Shown: piece by piece, positions 36,809-50,439 of the stretch
Layout of the letters: every line of letters starts with the position of its first letter
How positions within the stretch are numbered: the first letter of the stretch is position 1
DNA from: Cololabis saira
Taxonomy: Eukaryota; Chordata; Actinopteri; Beloniformes; Belonidae
Direction of reading: 5' to 3'
Assembly: GCF_033807715.1 (NCBI RefSeq)
Contig: NC_084591.1
Coordinates: 45,593,868 to 45,657,867, forward strand
Length of the DNA: 64,000 nucleotides
The notes under the pieces: model-generated
Seen by the model: the letters and a program-made list of their open reading frames with translations, nothing else
Database searches by the model: none
Told to the model about the DNA's origin: nothing
Position numbers and translations under genes: made by a program

Positions 36809-36880
36809 TTCCCTGACCGGGAATCGAACCCGGGCCGCGGCGGTGAGAGCGCCGAATCCTAACCACTAGACCATCAGGGA
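36809..36880 (-). tRNA. tRNA-Glu (CTC), copy 19
   Basis: Consensus. Confidence 0.97.
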
Positions 36881-38043
36881 GATGCCGCTAGGTAGTGTCA
36901 ATTCGAAATACCCGTAAAAATGTTGTCACAATAATCAAGCTACTATAGATGAATGCACAGACTACTCTTCCCAGTTGAGACATCAGATCTTTTAACCTTG
37001 ATATGTTTTTAAAGTGGTAGTAGGCTGACTTTGTTTTTGTCTTAATGTGTTTAGGTGCGAGTCCATCACAACACCCAGATTTCTGCGCTGGTTGCTAGTT
37101 TTTAGGTGTATCTGTGGTGACCTGTAATCGTTTGTCTTTGGCTCCAAAGACAATTTTGTTTAGCTCGAGAAATGTAGATATTGAACAGAAGAGCTCCCAG
37201 ACTGGAACCTTGGGGAACTCCACATGTGATTCTTGTCTTCTCTGATGTAAAGTTACCTGTTGACACAAAGTACTTCCTGTTCTCTAAGTATGTTTTGAAC
37301 CACTTTAGTACAGTTCCAGAAAGACCCGCCCAGTTCTATAGTGGTTTGAGTAAAATATTTCGGTCAACTGTATCAAGTGCAACACTGATATCCAGTAACA
37401 ATAAGACTGACTTTTTTCCCATCATCTGCATTCAAAAATATATCATTGTGACTTTTTTTGGCAATGATGTCAGAAAAGTAGTACTTCCTTGCATTCCTTA
37501 GTTGTAAATTATGAGAGGGAAGTTTGTCTTTATAGATGTCAAAAGGAACCTGGAGATTAGTTTTTCTCCAATCAAAAACGTATGCTTTCAAGAGCCTCTT
37601 GAAGTTAGAGAGGGACATCGCTGTTCTGATAGCAGCTGGCAGGCGGTTCCACCAGCGTGGAACACTGTGAAAACTGTCTGGACTGAGAGTTCCTTGAACG
37701 TAGGGATGGCGCTGCCAAACAACATTCCTGTGAGGAGCAATTAGCGCCTATGGCGTAATTCTGTATGATCGCGTTGAGGCAGATAATTCAAGTGAAAGGG
37801 CACAACTCAGGAGAAGAGACAGCAGGCGTAGAGTGAGAAATCTAGTAAAGGAAAGCACAGTTCCCTGACTGGGAATGGAACCCAGGGCAAGTTTTCACAT
37901 TCTAGTCACTTTTTGAACATCCCACCGTGAGCGTACGCGCAATCCTTGTGCACCGCACTCTCTGTACATGTGGCCGTTGATCTTTCAACTTGTTGAAACC
38001 CTCTGGTGTATATTGTGAGAAATGTATCATAGAAAAAGAGCAG

Positions 38044-38115
38044 TTCCCTGACCGGGAATCGAACCCGGGCCGCGGCGGTGAGAGCGCCGAATCCTAACCA
38101 CTAGACCATCAGGGA
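38044..38115 (-). tRNA. tRNA-Glu (CTC), copy 20
   Basis: Consensus. Confidence 0.97.
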
Positions 38116-39278
38116 GATGCCGCTAGGTAGTGTCAATTCGAAATACCCGTAAAAATGTTGTCACAATAATCAAGCTACTATAGATGAATGCACAGACTAC
38201 TCTTCCCAGTTGAGACATCAGATCTTTTAACCTTGATATGTTTTTAAAGTGGTAGTAGGCTGACTTTGTTTTTGTCTTAATGTGTTTAGGTGCGAGTCCA
38301 TCACAACACCCAGATTTCTGCGCTGGTTGCTAGTTTTTAGGTGTATCTGTGGTGACCTGTAATCGTTTGTCTTTGGCTCCAAAGACAATTTTGTTTAGCT
38401 CGAGAAATGTAGATATTGAACAGAAGAGCTCCCAGACTGGAACCTTGGGGAACTCCACATGTGATTCTTGTCTTCTCTGATGTAAAGTTACCTGTTGACA
38501 CAAAGTACTTCCTGTTCTCTAAGTATGTTTTGAACCACTTTAGTACAGTTCCAGAAAGACCCGCCCAGTTCTATAGTGGTTTGAGTAAAATATTTCGGTC
38601 AACTGTATCAAGTGCAACACTGATATCCAGTAACAATAAGACTGACTTTTTTCCCATCATCTGCATTCAAAAATATATCATTGTGACTTTTTTTGGCAAT
38701 GATGTCAGAAAAGTAGTACTTCCTTGCATTCCTTAGTTGTAAATTATGAGAGGGAAGTTTGTCTTTATAGATGTCAAAAGGAACCTGGAGATTAGTTTTT
38801 CTCCAATCAAAAACGTATGCTTTCAAGAGCCTCTTGAAGTTAGAGAGGGACATCGCTGTTCTGATAGCAGCTGGCAGGCGGTTCCACCAGCGTGGAACAC
38901 TGTGAAAACTGTCTGGACTGAGAGTTCCTTGAACGTAGGGATGGCGCTGCCAAACAACATTCCTGTGAGGAGCAATTAGCGCCTATGGCGTAATTCTGTA
39001 TGATCGCGTTGAGGCAGATAATTCAAGTGAAAGGGCACAACTCAGGAGAAGAGACAGCAGGCGTAGAGTGAGAAATCTAGTAAAGGAAAGCACAGTTCCC
39101 TGACTGGGAATGGAACCCAGGGCAAGTTTTCACATTCTAGTCACTTTTTGAACATCCCACCGTGAGCGTACGCGCAATCCTTGTGCACCGCACTCTCTGT
39201 ACATGTGGCCGTTGATCTTTCAACTTGTTGAAACCCTCTGGTGTATATTGTGAGAAATGTATCATAGAAAAAGAGCAG

Positions 39279-39350
39279 TTCCCTGACCGGGAATCGAACC
39301 CGGGCCGCGGCGGTGAGAGCGCCGAATCCTAACCACTAGACCATCAGGGA
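39279..39350 (-). tRNA. tRNA-Glu (CTC), copy 21
   Basis: Consensus. Private 5' flank change GATGACGC for GATGCCGC. Confidence 0.97.
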
Positions 39351-40513
39351 GATGACGCTAGGTAGTGTCAATTCGAAATACCCGTAAAAATGTTGTCACA
39401 ATAATCAAGCTACTATAGATGAATGCACAGACTACTCTTCCCAGTTGAGACATCAGATCTTTTAACCTTGATATGTTTTTAAAGTGGTAGTAGGCTGACT
39501 TTGTTTTTGTCTTAATGTGTTTAGGTGCGAGTCCATCACAACACCCAGATTTCTGCGCTGGTTGCTAGTTTTTAGGTGTATCTGTGGTGACCTGTAATCG
39601 TTTGTCTTTGGCTCCAAAGACAATTTTGTTTAGCTCGAGAAATGTAGATATTGAACAGAAGAGCTCCCAGACTGGAACCTTGGGGAACTCCACATGTGAT
39701 TCTTGTCTTCTCTGATGTAAAGTTACCTGTTGACACAAAGTACTTCCTGTTCTCTAAGTATGTTTTGAACCACTTTAGTACAGTTCCAGAAAGACCCGCC
39801 CAGTTCTATAGTGGTTTGAGTAAAATATTTCGCTCAACTGTATCAAGTGCAACACTGATATCCAGTAACAATAAGACTGACTTTTTTCCCATCATCTGCA
39901 TTCAAAAATGTATCATTGTGACTTTTTTTGGCAATGATGTCAGAAAAGTAGTACTTCCTTGCATTCCTTAGTTGTAAATTATGAGAGGGAAGTTTGTCTT
40001 TATAGATGTCAAAAGGAACCTGGAGATTAGTTTTTCTCCAATCAAAAACGTATGCTTTCAAGAGCCTCTTGAATTTAGAGAGGGACATCGCTGTTCTGAT
40101 AGCAGCTGGCAGGCGGTTCCACCAGCGTGGAACACTGTGAAAACTGTCTGGACTGAGAGTTCCTTGAATGTAGGGATGGCGCTGCCAAACAACATTCCTG
40201 TGAGGAGCAATTAGCGCCTATGGCGTAATTCTGTATGATCGCGTTGAGGCAGATAATTCAAGTGAAAGGGCACAACTCAGGAGAAGAGACAGCAGGCGTA
40301 GAGTGAGAAATCTAGTAAAGGAAAGCACAGTTCCCTGACGGGGAATGGAACCCAGGGCAAGTTTTCACATTCTAGTCACTTTTTGAACATCCCACCGTGA
40401 GCGTACGCGCAATCCTTGTGCACCGCACTCTCTGTACATGTGGCCGTTGATCTTTCAACTTGTTGAAACCCTCTGGTGTATATTGTGAGAAATGTATCAT
40501 AGAAAAAGAGCAG

Positions 40514-40585
40514 TTCCCTGACCGGGAATCGAACCCGGGCCGCGGCGGTGAGAGCGCCAAATCCTAACCACTAGACCATCAGGGA
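40514..40585 (-). tRNA. tRNA-Glu (CTC), copy 22, C27T
   Basis: C27 to T gives a U27-G43 wobble at the base of the anticodon stem. This allele recurs in copies 28, 29, 30, 38 and 39. Confidence 0.93.
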
Positions 40586-41735
40586 GATGCCGCTAGGTAG
40601 TGTCAATTCTAAATACCCGTAAAAATGTTGTCACAATAATCAAGCTACTATAGATGAATGCACAGACTACTCTTCCCAGTTGAAACATCAGATCTTTTAA
40701 CCTTGATATGTTTTTAAAGTGGTAGTAGGCTGACTTTGTTTTTGTCTTAATGTGTTTAGGTGCGAGTCCATCACAACACCCAGATTTCTGCGCTGGTTGC
40801 TAGTTTTTAGGTGTATCTGTGGTGACCTGTAATCGTTTGTCTTTGGCTCCAAAGACAATTTTGTTTAGCTCGAGAAATGTAGATATTGAACAGAAGAGCT
40901 CCCAGACTGGAACCTTGGGGAACTCCACATGTGATCTCTTAAAGTTACCTGTTGACACAAAGTACTTCCTGTTCTCTAAGTATGTTTTGAACCACTTTAG
41001 TACAGTTCCAGAAAGACCCGCCCAGTTCTATAGTGGTTTGAGTAAAATATTTCGGTCAACTGTATCAAGTGCAACACTGATATCCAGTAACAATAAGACT
41101 GACTTTTTTCCCATCATCTGCATTCAAAAATATATCATTGTGACTTTTTTTGGCAATGATGTCAGAAAAGTAGTACTTCCTTGCATTCCTTAGTTGTAAA
41201 TTATGAGAGGGAAGTTTGTCTTTATAGATGTCAAAAGGAACCTGGAGATTAGTTTTTCTCCAATCAAAAACGTATGCTTTCAAGAGCCTCTTGAAGTTAG
41301 AGAGGGACATCGCTGTTCTGATAGCAGCTGGCAGGCGGTTCCACCAGCGTGGAACACTGTGAAAACTGTCTGGACTGAGAGTTCCTTGAACGTAGGGATG
41401 GCGCTGCCAAACAACATTCCTGTGAGGAGCAATTAGCGCCTATGGCGTAATTCTGTATGATCGCGTTGAGGCAGATAATTCAAGTGAAAGGGCACAACTC
41501 AGGAGAAGAGACAGCAGGCGTAGAGTGAGAAATCTAGTAAAGGAAAGCACAGTTCCCTGACTGGGAATGGAACCCAGGGCAAGTTTTCACATTCTAGTCA
41601 CTTTTTGAACATCCCACCGTGAGCGTACGCGCAATCCTTGTGCACCGCACTCTCTGTACATGTGGCCGTTGATCTTTCAACTTGTTGAAACCCTCTGGTG
41701 TATATTGTGAGAAATGTATCATAGAAAAAGAGCAG

Positions 41736-41807
41736 TTCCCTGACCGGGAATCGAACCCGGGCCGCGGCGGTGAGAGCGCCGAATCCTAACCACTAGACCA
41801 TCAGGGA
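41736..41807 (-). tRNA. tRNA-Glu (CTC), copy 23
   Basis: Consensus. 1,222 bp after copy 22: the unit between has GTGATCTCTTAAAG in place of a 13-bp longer stretch. Confidence 0.97.
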
Positions 41808-42970
41808 GATGCCGCTAGGTAGTGTCGATTCGAAATACCCGTAAAAATGTTGTCACAATAATCAAGCTACTATAGATGAATGCACAGACTACTCTTCCCA
41901 GTTGAGACATCAGATCTTTTAACCTTGATATGTTTTTAAAGTGGTAGTAGGCTGACTTTGTTTTTGTCTTAATGTGTTTAGGTGCGAGTCCATCACAACA
42001 CCCAGATTTCTGCGCTGGTTGCTAGTTTTTAGGTGTATCTGTGGTGACCTGTAATCGTTTGTCTTTGGCTCCAAAGACAATTTTGTTTAGCTCGAGAAAT
42101 GTAGATATTGAACAGAAGAGCTCCCAGACTGGAACCTTGGGGAACTCCACATGTGATTCTTGTCTTCTCTGATGTAAAGTTACCTGTTGACACAAAGTAC
42201 TTCCTGTTCTCTAAGTATGTTTTGAACCACTTTAGTACAGTTCCAGAAAGACCCGCCCAGTTCTATAGTGGTTTGAGTAAAATATTTCGGTCAACTGTAT
42301 CAAGTGCAACACTGATATCCAGTAACAATAAGACTGACTTTTTTCCCATCATCTGCATTCAAAAATATATCATTGTGACTTTTTTTGGCAATGATGTCAG
42401 AAAAGTAGTACTTCCTTGCATTCCTTAGTTGTAAATTATGAGAGGGAAGTTTGTCTGTATAGATGTCAAAAGGAACCTGGAGATTAGTTTTTCTCCAATC
42501 AAAAACGTATGCTTTCAAGAGCCTCTTGAAGTTAGAGAGGGACATCGCTGTTCTGATAGCAGCTGGCAGGCGGTTCCACCAGCGTGGAACACTGTGAAAA
42601 CTGTCTGGACTGAGAGTTCCTTGAACGTAGGGATGGCGCTGCCAAACAACATTCCTGTGAGGAGCAATTAGCGCCTATGGCGTAATTCTGTATGATCGCG
42701 TTGAGGCAGATAATTCAAGTGAAAGGGCACAACTCAGGAGAAGAGACAGCAGGCGTAGAGTGAGAAATCTAGTAAAGGAAAGCACAGTTCCCTGACTGGG
42801 AATGGAACCCAGGGCAAGTTTTCACATTCTAGTCACTTTTTGAACATCCCACCGTGAGCGTACGCGCAATCCTTGTGCACCGCACTCTCTGTACATGTGG
42901 CCGTTGATCTTTCAACTTGTTGAAACCCTCTGGTGTATATTGTGAGAAATGTATCATAGAAAAAGAGCAG

Positions 42971-43042
42971 TTCCCTGACCGGGAATCGAACCCGGGCCGC
43001 GGCGGTGAGAGCGCCGAATCCTAACCACTAGACCATCAGGGA
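42971..43042 (-). tRNA. tRNA-Glu (CTC), copy 24
   Basis: Consensus. Confidence 0.97.
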
Positions 43043-44205
43043 GATGCCGCTAGGTAGTGTCGATTCGAAATACCCGTAAAAATGTTGTCACAATAATCAA
43101 GCTACTATAGATGAATGCACAGACTACTCTTCCCAGTTGAGACATCAGATCTTTTAACCTTGATATGTTTTTAAAGTGGTAGTAGGCTGACTTTGTTTTT
43201 GTCTTAATGTGTTTAGGTGCGAGTCCATCACAACACCCAGATTTCTGCGCTGGTTGCTAGTTTTTAGGTGTATCTGTGGTGACCTGTAATCGTTTGTCTT
43301 TGGCTCCAAAGACAATTTTGTTTAGCTCGAGAAATGTAGATATTGAACAGAAGTGCTCCCAGACTGGAACCTTGGGGAACTCCACATGTGATTCTTGTCT
43401 TCTCTGATGTAAAGTTACCTGTTGACACAAAGTACTTCCTGTTCTCTAAGTATGTTTTGAACCACTTTAGTACAGTTCCAGAAAGACCCGCCCTGTTCTA
43501 TAGTGGTTTGAGTAAAATATTTCGGTCAACTGTATCAAGTGCAACACTGATATCCAGTAACAATAAGACTGACTTTTTTCCCATCATCTGCATTCAAAAA
43601 TATATCATTGTGACTTTTTTTGGCAATGATGTCAGAAAAGTAGTACTTCCTTGCATTCCTTAGTTGTAAATTATGAGAGGGAAGTTTGTCTTTATAGATG
43701 TCAAAAGGAACCTGGAGATTAGTTTTTCTCCAATCAAAAACGTATGCTTTCAAGAGCCTCTTGAAGTTAGAGAGGGACATCGCTGTTCTGATAGCAGCTG
43801 GCAGGCGGTTCCACCAGCGTGGAACACTGTGAAAACTGTCTGGACTGAGAGTTCCTTGAACGTAGGGATGGCGCTGCCAAACAACATTCCTGTGAGGAGC
43901 AATTAGCGCCTATGGCGTAATTCTGTATGATCGCGTTGAGGCAGATAATTCAAGTGAAAGGGCACAACTCAGGAGAAGAGACAGCAGGCGTAGAGTGAGA
44001 AATCTAGTAAAGGAAAGCACAGTTCCCTGACTGGGAATGGAACCCAGGGCAAGTTTTCACATTCTAGTCACTTTTTGAACATCCCACCGTGAGCGTACGC
44101 GCAATCCTTGTGCACCGCACTCTCTGTACATGTGGCCGTTGATCTTTCAACTTGTTGAAACCCTCTGGTGTATATTGTGAGAAATGTATCATAGAAAAAG
44201 AGCAG

Positions 44206-44277
44206 TTCCCTGACCGGGAATCGAACCCGGGCCGCGGCGGTGAGAGCGCCGAATCCTAACCACTAGACCATCAGGGA
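44206..44277 (-). tRNA. tRNA-Glu (CTC), copy 25
   Basis: Consensus. Confidence 0.97.
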
Positions 44278-45440
44278 GATGCCGCTAGGTAGTGTCGATT
44301 CGAAATACCCGTAAAAATGTTGTCACAATAATCAAGCTACTATAGATGAATGCACAGACTACTCTTCCCAGTTGAGACATCAGATCTTTTAACCTTGATA
44401 TGTTTTTAAAGTGGTAGTAGGCTGACTTTGTTTTTGTCTTAATGTGTTTAGGTGCGAGTCCATCACAACACCCAGATTTCTGCGCTGGTTGCTAGTTTTT
44501 AGGTGTATCTGTGGTGACCTGTAATCGTTTGTCTTTGGCTCCAAAGACAATTTTGTTTAGCTCGAGAAATGTAGATATTGAACAGAAGAGCTCCCAGACT
44601 GGAACCTTGGGGAACTCCTCATGTGATTCTTGTCTTCTCTGATGTAAAGTTACCTGTTGACACAAAGTACTTCCTGTTCTCTAAGTATGTTTTGAACCAC
44701 TTTAGTACAGTTCCAGAAAGACCCGCCCAGTTCTATAGTGGTTTGAGTAAAATATTTCGGTCAACTGTATCAAGTGCAACACTGATATCCAGTAACAATA
44801 AGACTGACTTTTTTCCCATCATCTGCATTCAAAAATATATCATTGTGACTTTTTTTGGCAATGATGTCAGAAAAGTAGTACTTCCTTGCATTCCTTAGTT
44901 GTAAATTATGAGAGGGAAGTTTGTCTTTATAGATGTCAAAAGGAACCTGGAGATTAGTTTTTCTCCAATCAAAAACGTATGCTTTCAAGAGCCTCTTGAA
45001 GTTAGAGAGGGACATCGCTGTTCTGATAGCAGCTGGCAGGCGGTTCCACCAGCGTGGAACACTGTGAAAACTGTCTGGACTGAGAGTTCCTTGAACGTAG
45101 GGATGGCGCTGCCAAACAACATTCCTGTGAGGAGCAATTAGCGCCTATGGCGTAATTCTGTATGATCGCGTTGAGGCAGATAATTCAAGTGAAAGGGCAC
45201 AACTCAGGAGAAGAGACAGCAGGCGTAGAGTGAGAAATCTAGTAAAGGAAAGCACAGTTCCCTGACTGGGAATGGAACCCAGGGCAAGTTTTCACATTCT
45301 AGTCACTTTTTGAACATCCCACCGTGAGCGTACGCGCAATCCTTGTGCACCGCACTCTCTGTACATGTGGCCGTTGATCTTTCAACTTGTTGAAACCCTC
45401 TGGTGTATATTGTGAGAAATGTATCATAGAAAAAGAGCAG

Positions 45441-45512
45441 TTCCCTGACCGGGAATCGAACCCGGGCCGCGGCGGTGAGAGCGCCGAATCCTAACCACTA
45501 GACCATCAGGGA
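45441..45512 (-). tRNA. tRNA-Glu (CTC), copy 26
   Basis: Consensus. Confidence 0.97.
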
Positions 45513-46675
45513 GATGCCGCTAGGTAGTGTCGATTCGAAATACCCGTAAAAATGTTGTCACAATAATCAAGCTACTATAGATGAATGCACAGACTACTCT
45601 TCCCAGTTGAGACATCAGATCTTTTAACCTTGATATGTTTTTAAAGTGGTAGTAGGCTGACTTTGTTTTTGTCTTAATGTGTTTAGGTGCGAGTCCATCA
45701 CAACACCCAGATTTCTGCGCTGGTTGCTAGTTTTTAGGTGTATCTGTGGTGACCTGTAATCGTTTGTCTTTGGCTCCAAAGACAATTTTGTTTAGCTCGA
45801 GAAATGTAGATATTGAACAGAAGAGCTCCCAGACTGGAACCTTGGGGAACTCCTCATGTGATTCTTGTCTTCTCTGATGTAAAGTTACCTGTTGACACAA
45901 AGTACTTCCTGTTCTCTAAGTATGTTTTGAACCACTTTAGTACAGTTCCAGAAAGACCCGCCCAGTTCTATAGTGGTTTGAGTAAAATATTTCGGTCAAC
46001 TGTATCAAGTGCAACACTGATATCCAGTAACAATAAGACTGACTTTTTTCCCATCATCTGCATTCAAAAATATATCATTGTGACTTTTTTTGGCAATGAT
46101 GTCAGAAAAGTAGTACTTCCTTGCATTCCTTAGTTGTAAATTATGAGAGGGAAGTTTGTCTTTATAGATGTCAAAAGGAACCTGGAGATTAGTTTTTCTC
46201 CAATCAAAAACGTATGCTTTCAAGAGCCTCTTGAAGTTAGAGAGGGACATCGCTGTTCTGATAGCAGCTGGCAGGCGGTTCCACCAGCGTGGAACACTGT
46301 GAAAACTGTCTGGACTGAGAGTTCCTTGAACGTAGGGATGGCGCTGCCAAACAACATTCCTGTGAGGAGCAATTAGCGCCTATGGCGTAATTCTGTATGA
46401 TCGCGTTGAGGCAGATAATTCAAGTGAAAGGGCACAACTCAGGAGAAGAGACAGCAGGCGTAGAGTGAGAAATCTAGTAAAGGAAAGCACAGTTCCCTGA
46501 CTGGGAATGGAACCCAGGGCAAGTTTTCACATTCTAGTCACTTTTTGAACATCCCACCGTGAGCGTACGCGCAATCCTTGTGCACCGCACTCTCTGTACA
46601 TGTGGCCGTTGATCTTTCAACTTGTTGAAACCCTCTGGTGTATATTGTGAGAAATGTATCATAGAAAAAGAGCAG

Positions 46676-46747
46676 TTCCGTGACCGGGAATCGAACCCGG
46701 GCCGCGGCGGTGAGAGCGCCGAATCCTAACCACTAGACCATCAGGGA
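46676..46747 (-). tRNA. tRNA-Glu (CTC), copy 27, G69C
   Basis: G69 to C puts a C4-C69 mismatch in the acceptor stem. This is the only full-length type in the array with a broken pair, so function is doubtful. Copy 37 is its duplicate. Confidence 0.8.
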
Positions 46748-47910
46748 GATGCCGCTAGGTAGTGTCAATTCGAAATACCCGTAAAAATGTTGTCACAATA
46801 ATCAAGCTACTATAGATGAATGCACAGACTACTCTTCCCAGTTGAGACATCAGATCTTTTAACCTTGATATGTTTTTAAAGTGGTAGTAGGCTGACTTTG
46901 TTTTTGTCTTAATGTGTTTAGGTGCGAGTCCATCACAACACCCAGATTTCTGCGCTGGTTGCTAGTTTTTAGGTGTATCTGTGGTGACCTGTAATCGTTT
47001 GTCTTTGGCTCCAAAGACAATTTTGTTTAGCTCGAGAAATGTAGATATTGAACAGAAGAGCTCCCAGACTGGAACCTTGGGGAACTCCACATGTGATTCT
47101 TGTCTTCTCTGATGTAAAGTTACCTGTTGACACAAAGTACTTCCTGTTCTCTAAGTATGTTTTGAACCACTTTAGTACAGTTCCAGAAAGACCCGCCCAG
47201 TTCTATAGTGGTTTGAGTAAAATATTTCGCTCAACTGTATCAAGTGCAACACTGATATCCAGTAACAATAAGACTGACTTTTTTCCCATCATCTGCATTC
47301 AAAAATGTATCATTGTGACTTTTTTTGGCAATGATGTCAGAAAAGTAGTACTTCCTTGCATTCCTTAGTTGTAAATTATGAGAGGGAAGTTTGTCTTTAT
47401 AGATGTCAAAAGGAACCTGGAGATTAGTTTTTCTCCAATCAAAAACGTATGCTTTCAAGAGCCTCTTGAATTTAGAGAGGGACATCGCTGTTCTGATAGC
47501 AGCTGGCAGGCGGTTCCACCAGCGTGGAACACTGTGAAAACTGTCTGGACTGAGAGTTCCTTGAATGTAGGGATGGCGCTGCCAAACAACATTCCTGTGA
47601 GGAGCAATTAGCGCCTATGGCGTAATTCTGTATGATCGCGTTGAGGCAGATAATTCAAGTGAAAGGGCACAACTCAGGAGAAGAGACAGCAGGCGTAGAG
47701 TGAGAAATCTAGTAAAGGAAAGCACAGTTCCCTGACTGGGAATGGAACCCAGGGCAAGTTTTCACATTCTAGTCACTTTTTGAACATCCCACCGTGAGCG
47801 TACGCGCAATCCTTGTGCACCGCACTCTCTGTACATGTGGCCGTTGATCTTTCAACTTGTTGAAACCCTCTGGTGTATATTGTGAGAAATGTATCATAGA
47901 AAAAGAGCAG

Positions 47911-47982
47911 TTCCCTGACCGGGAATCGAACCCGGGCCGCGGCGGTGAGAGCGCCAAATCCTAACCACTAGACCATCAGGGA
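47911..47982 (-). tRNA. tRNA-Glu (CTC), copy 28, C27T
   Basis: U27-G43 wobble allele. Confidence 0.93.
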
Positions 47983-49145
47983 GATGCCGCTAGGTAGTGT
48001 CAATTCGAAATACCCGTAAAAATGTTGTCACAATAATCAAGCTACTATAGATGAATGCACAGACTACTCTTCCCAGTTGAAACATCAGATCTTTTAACCT
48101 TGATATGTTTTTAAAGTGGTAGTAGGCTGACTTTGTTTTTGTCTTAATGTGTTTAGGTGCGAGTCCATCACAACACCCAGATTTCTGCGCTGGTTGCTAG
48201 TTTTTAGGTGTATCTGTGGTGACCTGTAATCGTTTGTCTTTGGCTCCAAAGACAATTTTGTTTAGCTCGAGAAATGTAGATATTGAACAGAAGAGCTCCC
48301 AGACTGGAACCTTGGGGAACTCCACATGTGATTCTTGTCTTCTCTGATGTAAAGTTACCTGTTGACACAAAGTACTTCCTGTTCTCTAAGTATGTTTTGA
48401 ACCACTTTAGTACAGTTCCAGAAAGACCCGCCCAGTTCTATAGTGGTTTGAGTAAAATATTTCGCTCAACTGTATCAAGTGCAACACTGATATCCAGTAA
48501 CAATAAGACTGACTTTTTTCCCATCATCTGCATTCAAAAATGTATCATTGTGACTTTTTTTGGCAATGATGTCAGAAAAGTAGTACTTCCTTGCATTCCT
48601 TAGTTGTAAATTATGAGAGGGAAGTTTGTCTTTATAGATGTCAAAAGGAACCTGGAGATTAGTTTTTCTCCAATCAAAAACGTATGCTTTCAAGAGCCTC
48701 TTGAATTTAGAGAGGGACATCGCTGTTCTGATAGCAGCTGGCAGGCGGTTCCACCAGCGTGGAACACTGTGAAAACTGTCTGGACTGAGAGTTCCTTGAA
48801 TGTAGGGATGGCGCTGCCAAACAACATTCCTGTGAGGAGCAATTAGCGCCTATGGCGTAATTCTGTATGATCGCGTTGAGGCAGATAATTCAAGTGAAAG
48901 GGCACAACTCAGGAGAAGAGACAGCAGGCGTAGAGTGAGAAATCTAGTAAAGGAAAGCACAGTTCCCTGACTGGGAATGGAACCCAGGGCAAGTTTTCAC
49001 ATTCTAGTCACTTTTTGAACATCCCACCGTGAGCGTACGCGCAATCCTTGTGCACCGCACTCTCTGTACATGTGGCCGTTGATCTTTCAACTTGTTGAAA
49101 CCCTCTGGTGTATATTGTGAGAAATGTATCATAGAAAAAGAGCAG

Positions 49146-49217
49146 TTCCCTGACCGGGAATCGAACCCGGGCCGCGGCGGTGAGAGCGCCAAATCCTAAC
49201 CACTAGACCATCAGGGA
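49146..49217 (-). tRNA. tRNA-Glu (CTC), copy 29, C27T
   Basis: U27-G43 wobble allele. The 5' flank has GATGCAGC for GATGCCGC, shared with copies 30 and 39. Confidence 0.93.
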
Positions 49218-50367
49218 GATGCAGCTAGGTAGTGTCAATTCGAAATACCCGTAAAAATGTTGTCACAATAATCAAGCTACTATAGATGAATGCACAGACT
49301 ACTCTTCCCAGTTGAAACATCAGATCTTTTAACCTTGATATGTTTTTAAAGTGGTAGTAGGCTGACTTTGTTTTTGTCTTAATGTGTTTAGGTGCGAGTC
49401 CATCACAACACCCAGATTTCTGCGCTGGTTGCTAGTTTTTAGGTGTATCTGTGGTGACCTGTAATCGTTTGTCTTTGGCTCCAAAGACAATTTTGTTTAG
49501 CTCGAGAAATGTAGATATTGAACAGAAGAGCTCCCAGACTGGAACCTTGGGGAACTCCACATGTGATCTCTTAAAGTTACCTGTTGACACAAAGTACTTC
49601 CTGTTCTCTAAGTATGTTTTGAACCACTTTAGTACAGTTCCAGAAAGACCCGCCCAGTTCTATAGTGGTTTGAGTAAAATATTTCGGTCAACTGTATCAA
49701 GTGCAACACTGATATCCAGTAACAATAAGACTGACTTTTTTCCCATCATCTGCATTCAAAAATATATCATTGTGACTTTTTTTGGCAATGATGTCAGAAA
49801 AGTAGTACTTCCTTGCATTCCTTAGTTGTAAATTATGAGAGGGAAGTTTGTCTTTATAGATGTCAAAAGGAACCTGGAGATTAGTTTTTCTCCAATCAAA
49901 AACGTATGCTTTCAAGAGCCTCTTGAAGTTAGAGAGGGACATCGCTGTTCTGATAGCAGCTGGCAGGCGGTTCCACCAGCGTGGAACACTGTGAAAACTG
50001 TCTGGACTGAGAGTTCCTTGAACGTAGGGATGGCGCTGCCAAACAACATTCCTGTGAGGAGCAATTAGCGCCTATGGCGTAATTCTGTATGATCGCGTTG
50101 AGGCAGATAATTCAAGTGAAAGGGCACAACTCAGGAGAAGAGACAGCAGGCGTAGAGTGAGAAATCTAGTAAAGGAAAGCACAGTTCCCTGACTGGGAAT
50201 GGAACCCAGGGCAAGTTTTCACATTCTAGTCACTTTTTGAACATCCCACCGTGAGCGTACGCGCAATCCTTGTGCACCGCACTCTCTGTACATGTGGCCG
50301 TTGATCTTTCAACTTGTTGAAACCCTCTGGTGTATATTGTGAGAAATGTATCATAGAAAAAGAGCAG

Positions 50368-50439
50368 TTCCCTGACCGGGAATCGAACCCGGGCCGCGGC
50401 GGTGAGAGCGCCAAATCCTAACCACTAGACCATCAGGGA
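50368..50439 (-). tRNA. tRNA-Glu (CTC), copy 30, C27T
   Basis: U27-G43 wobble allele. Lies between two consecutive 1,222-bp units. Confidence 0.93.

Larger units (their letters stand above)
40590..50400 (-). repeat. Higher-order block A (eight units)
   Basis: Unit order by diagnostic variants: 13-bp-deleted (40.9 kb), GTCTGTATAG (42.4 kb), CCGCCCTGTTC (43.5 kb), CTCCTCATG twice (44.6 and 45.9 kb, the second ending at the G69C tRNA), AAAATGTATC with GAATTTAG twice (47.3 and 48.5 kb), 13-bp-deleted (49.6 kb). The same order and spacing recur 12,311 bp later in block B. The borders are approximate, placed where variants stop matching. Confidence 0.85.
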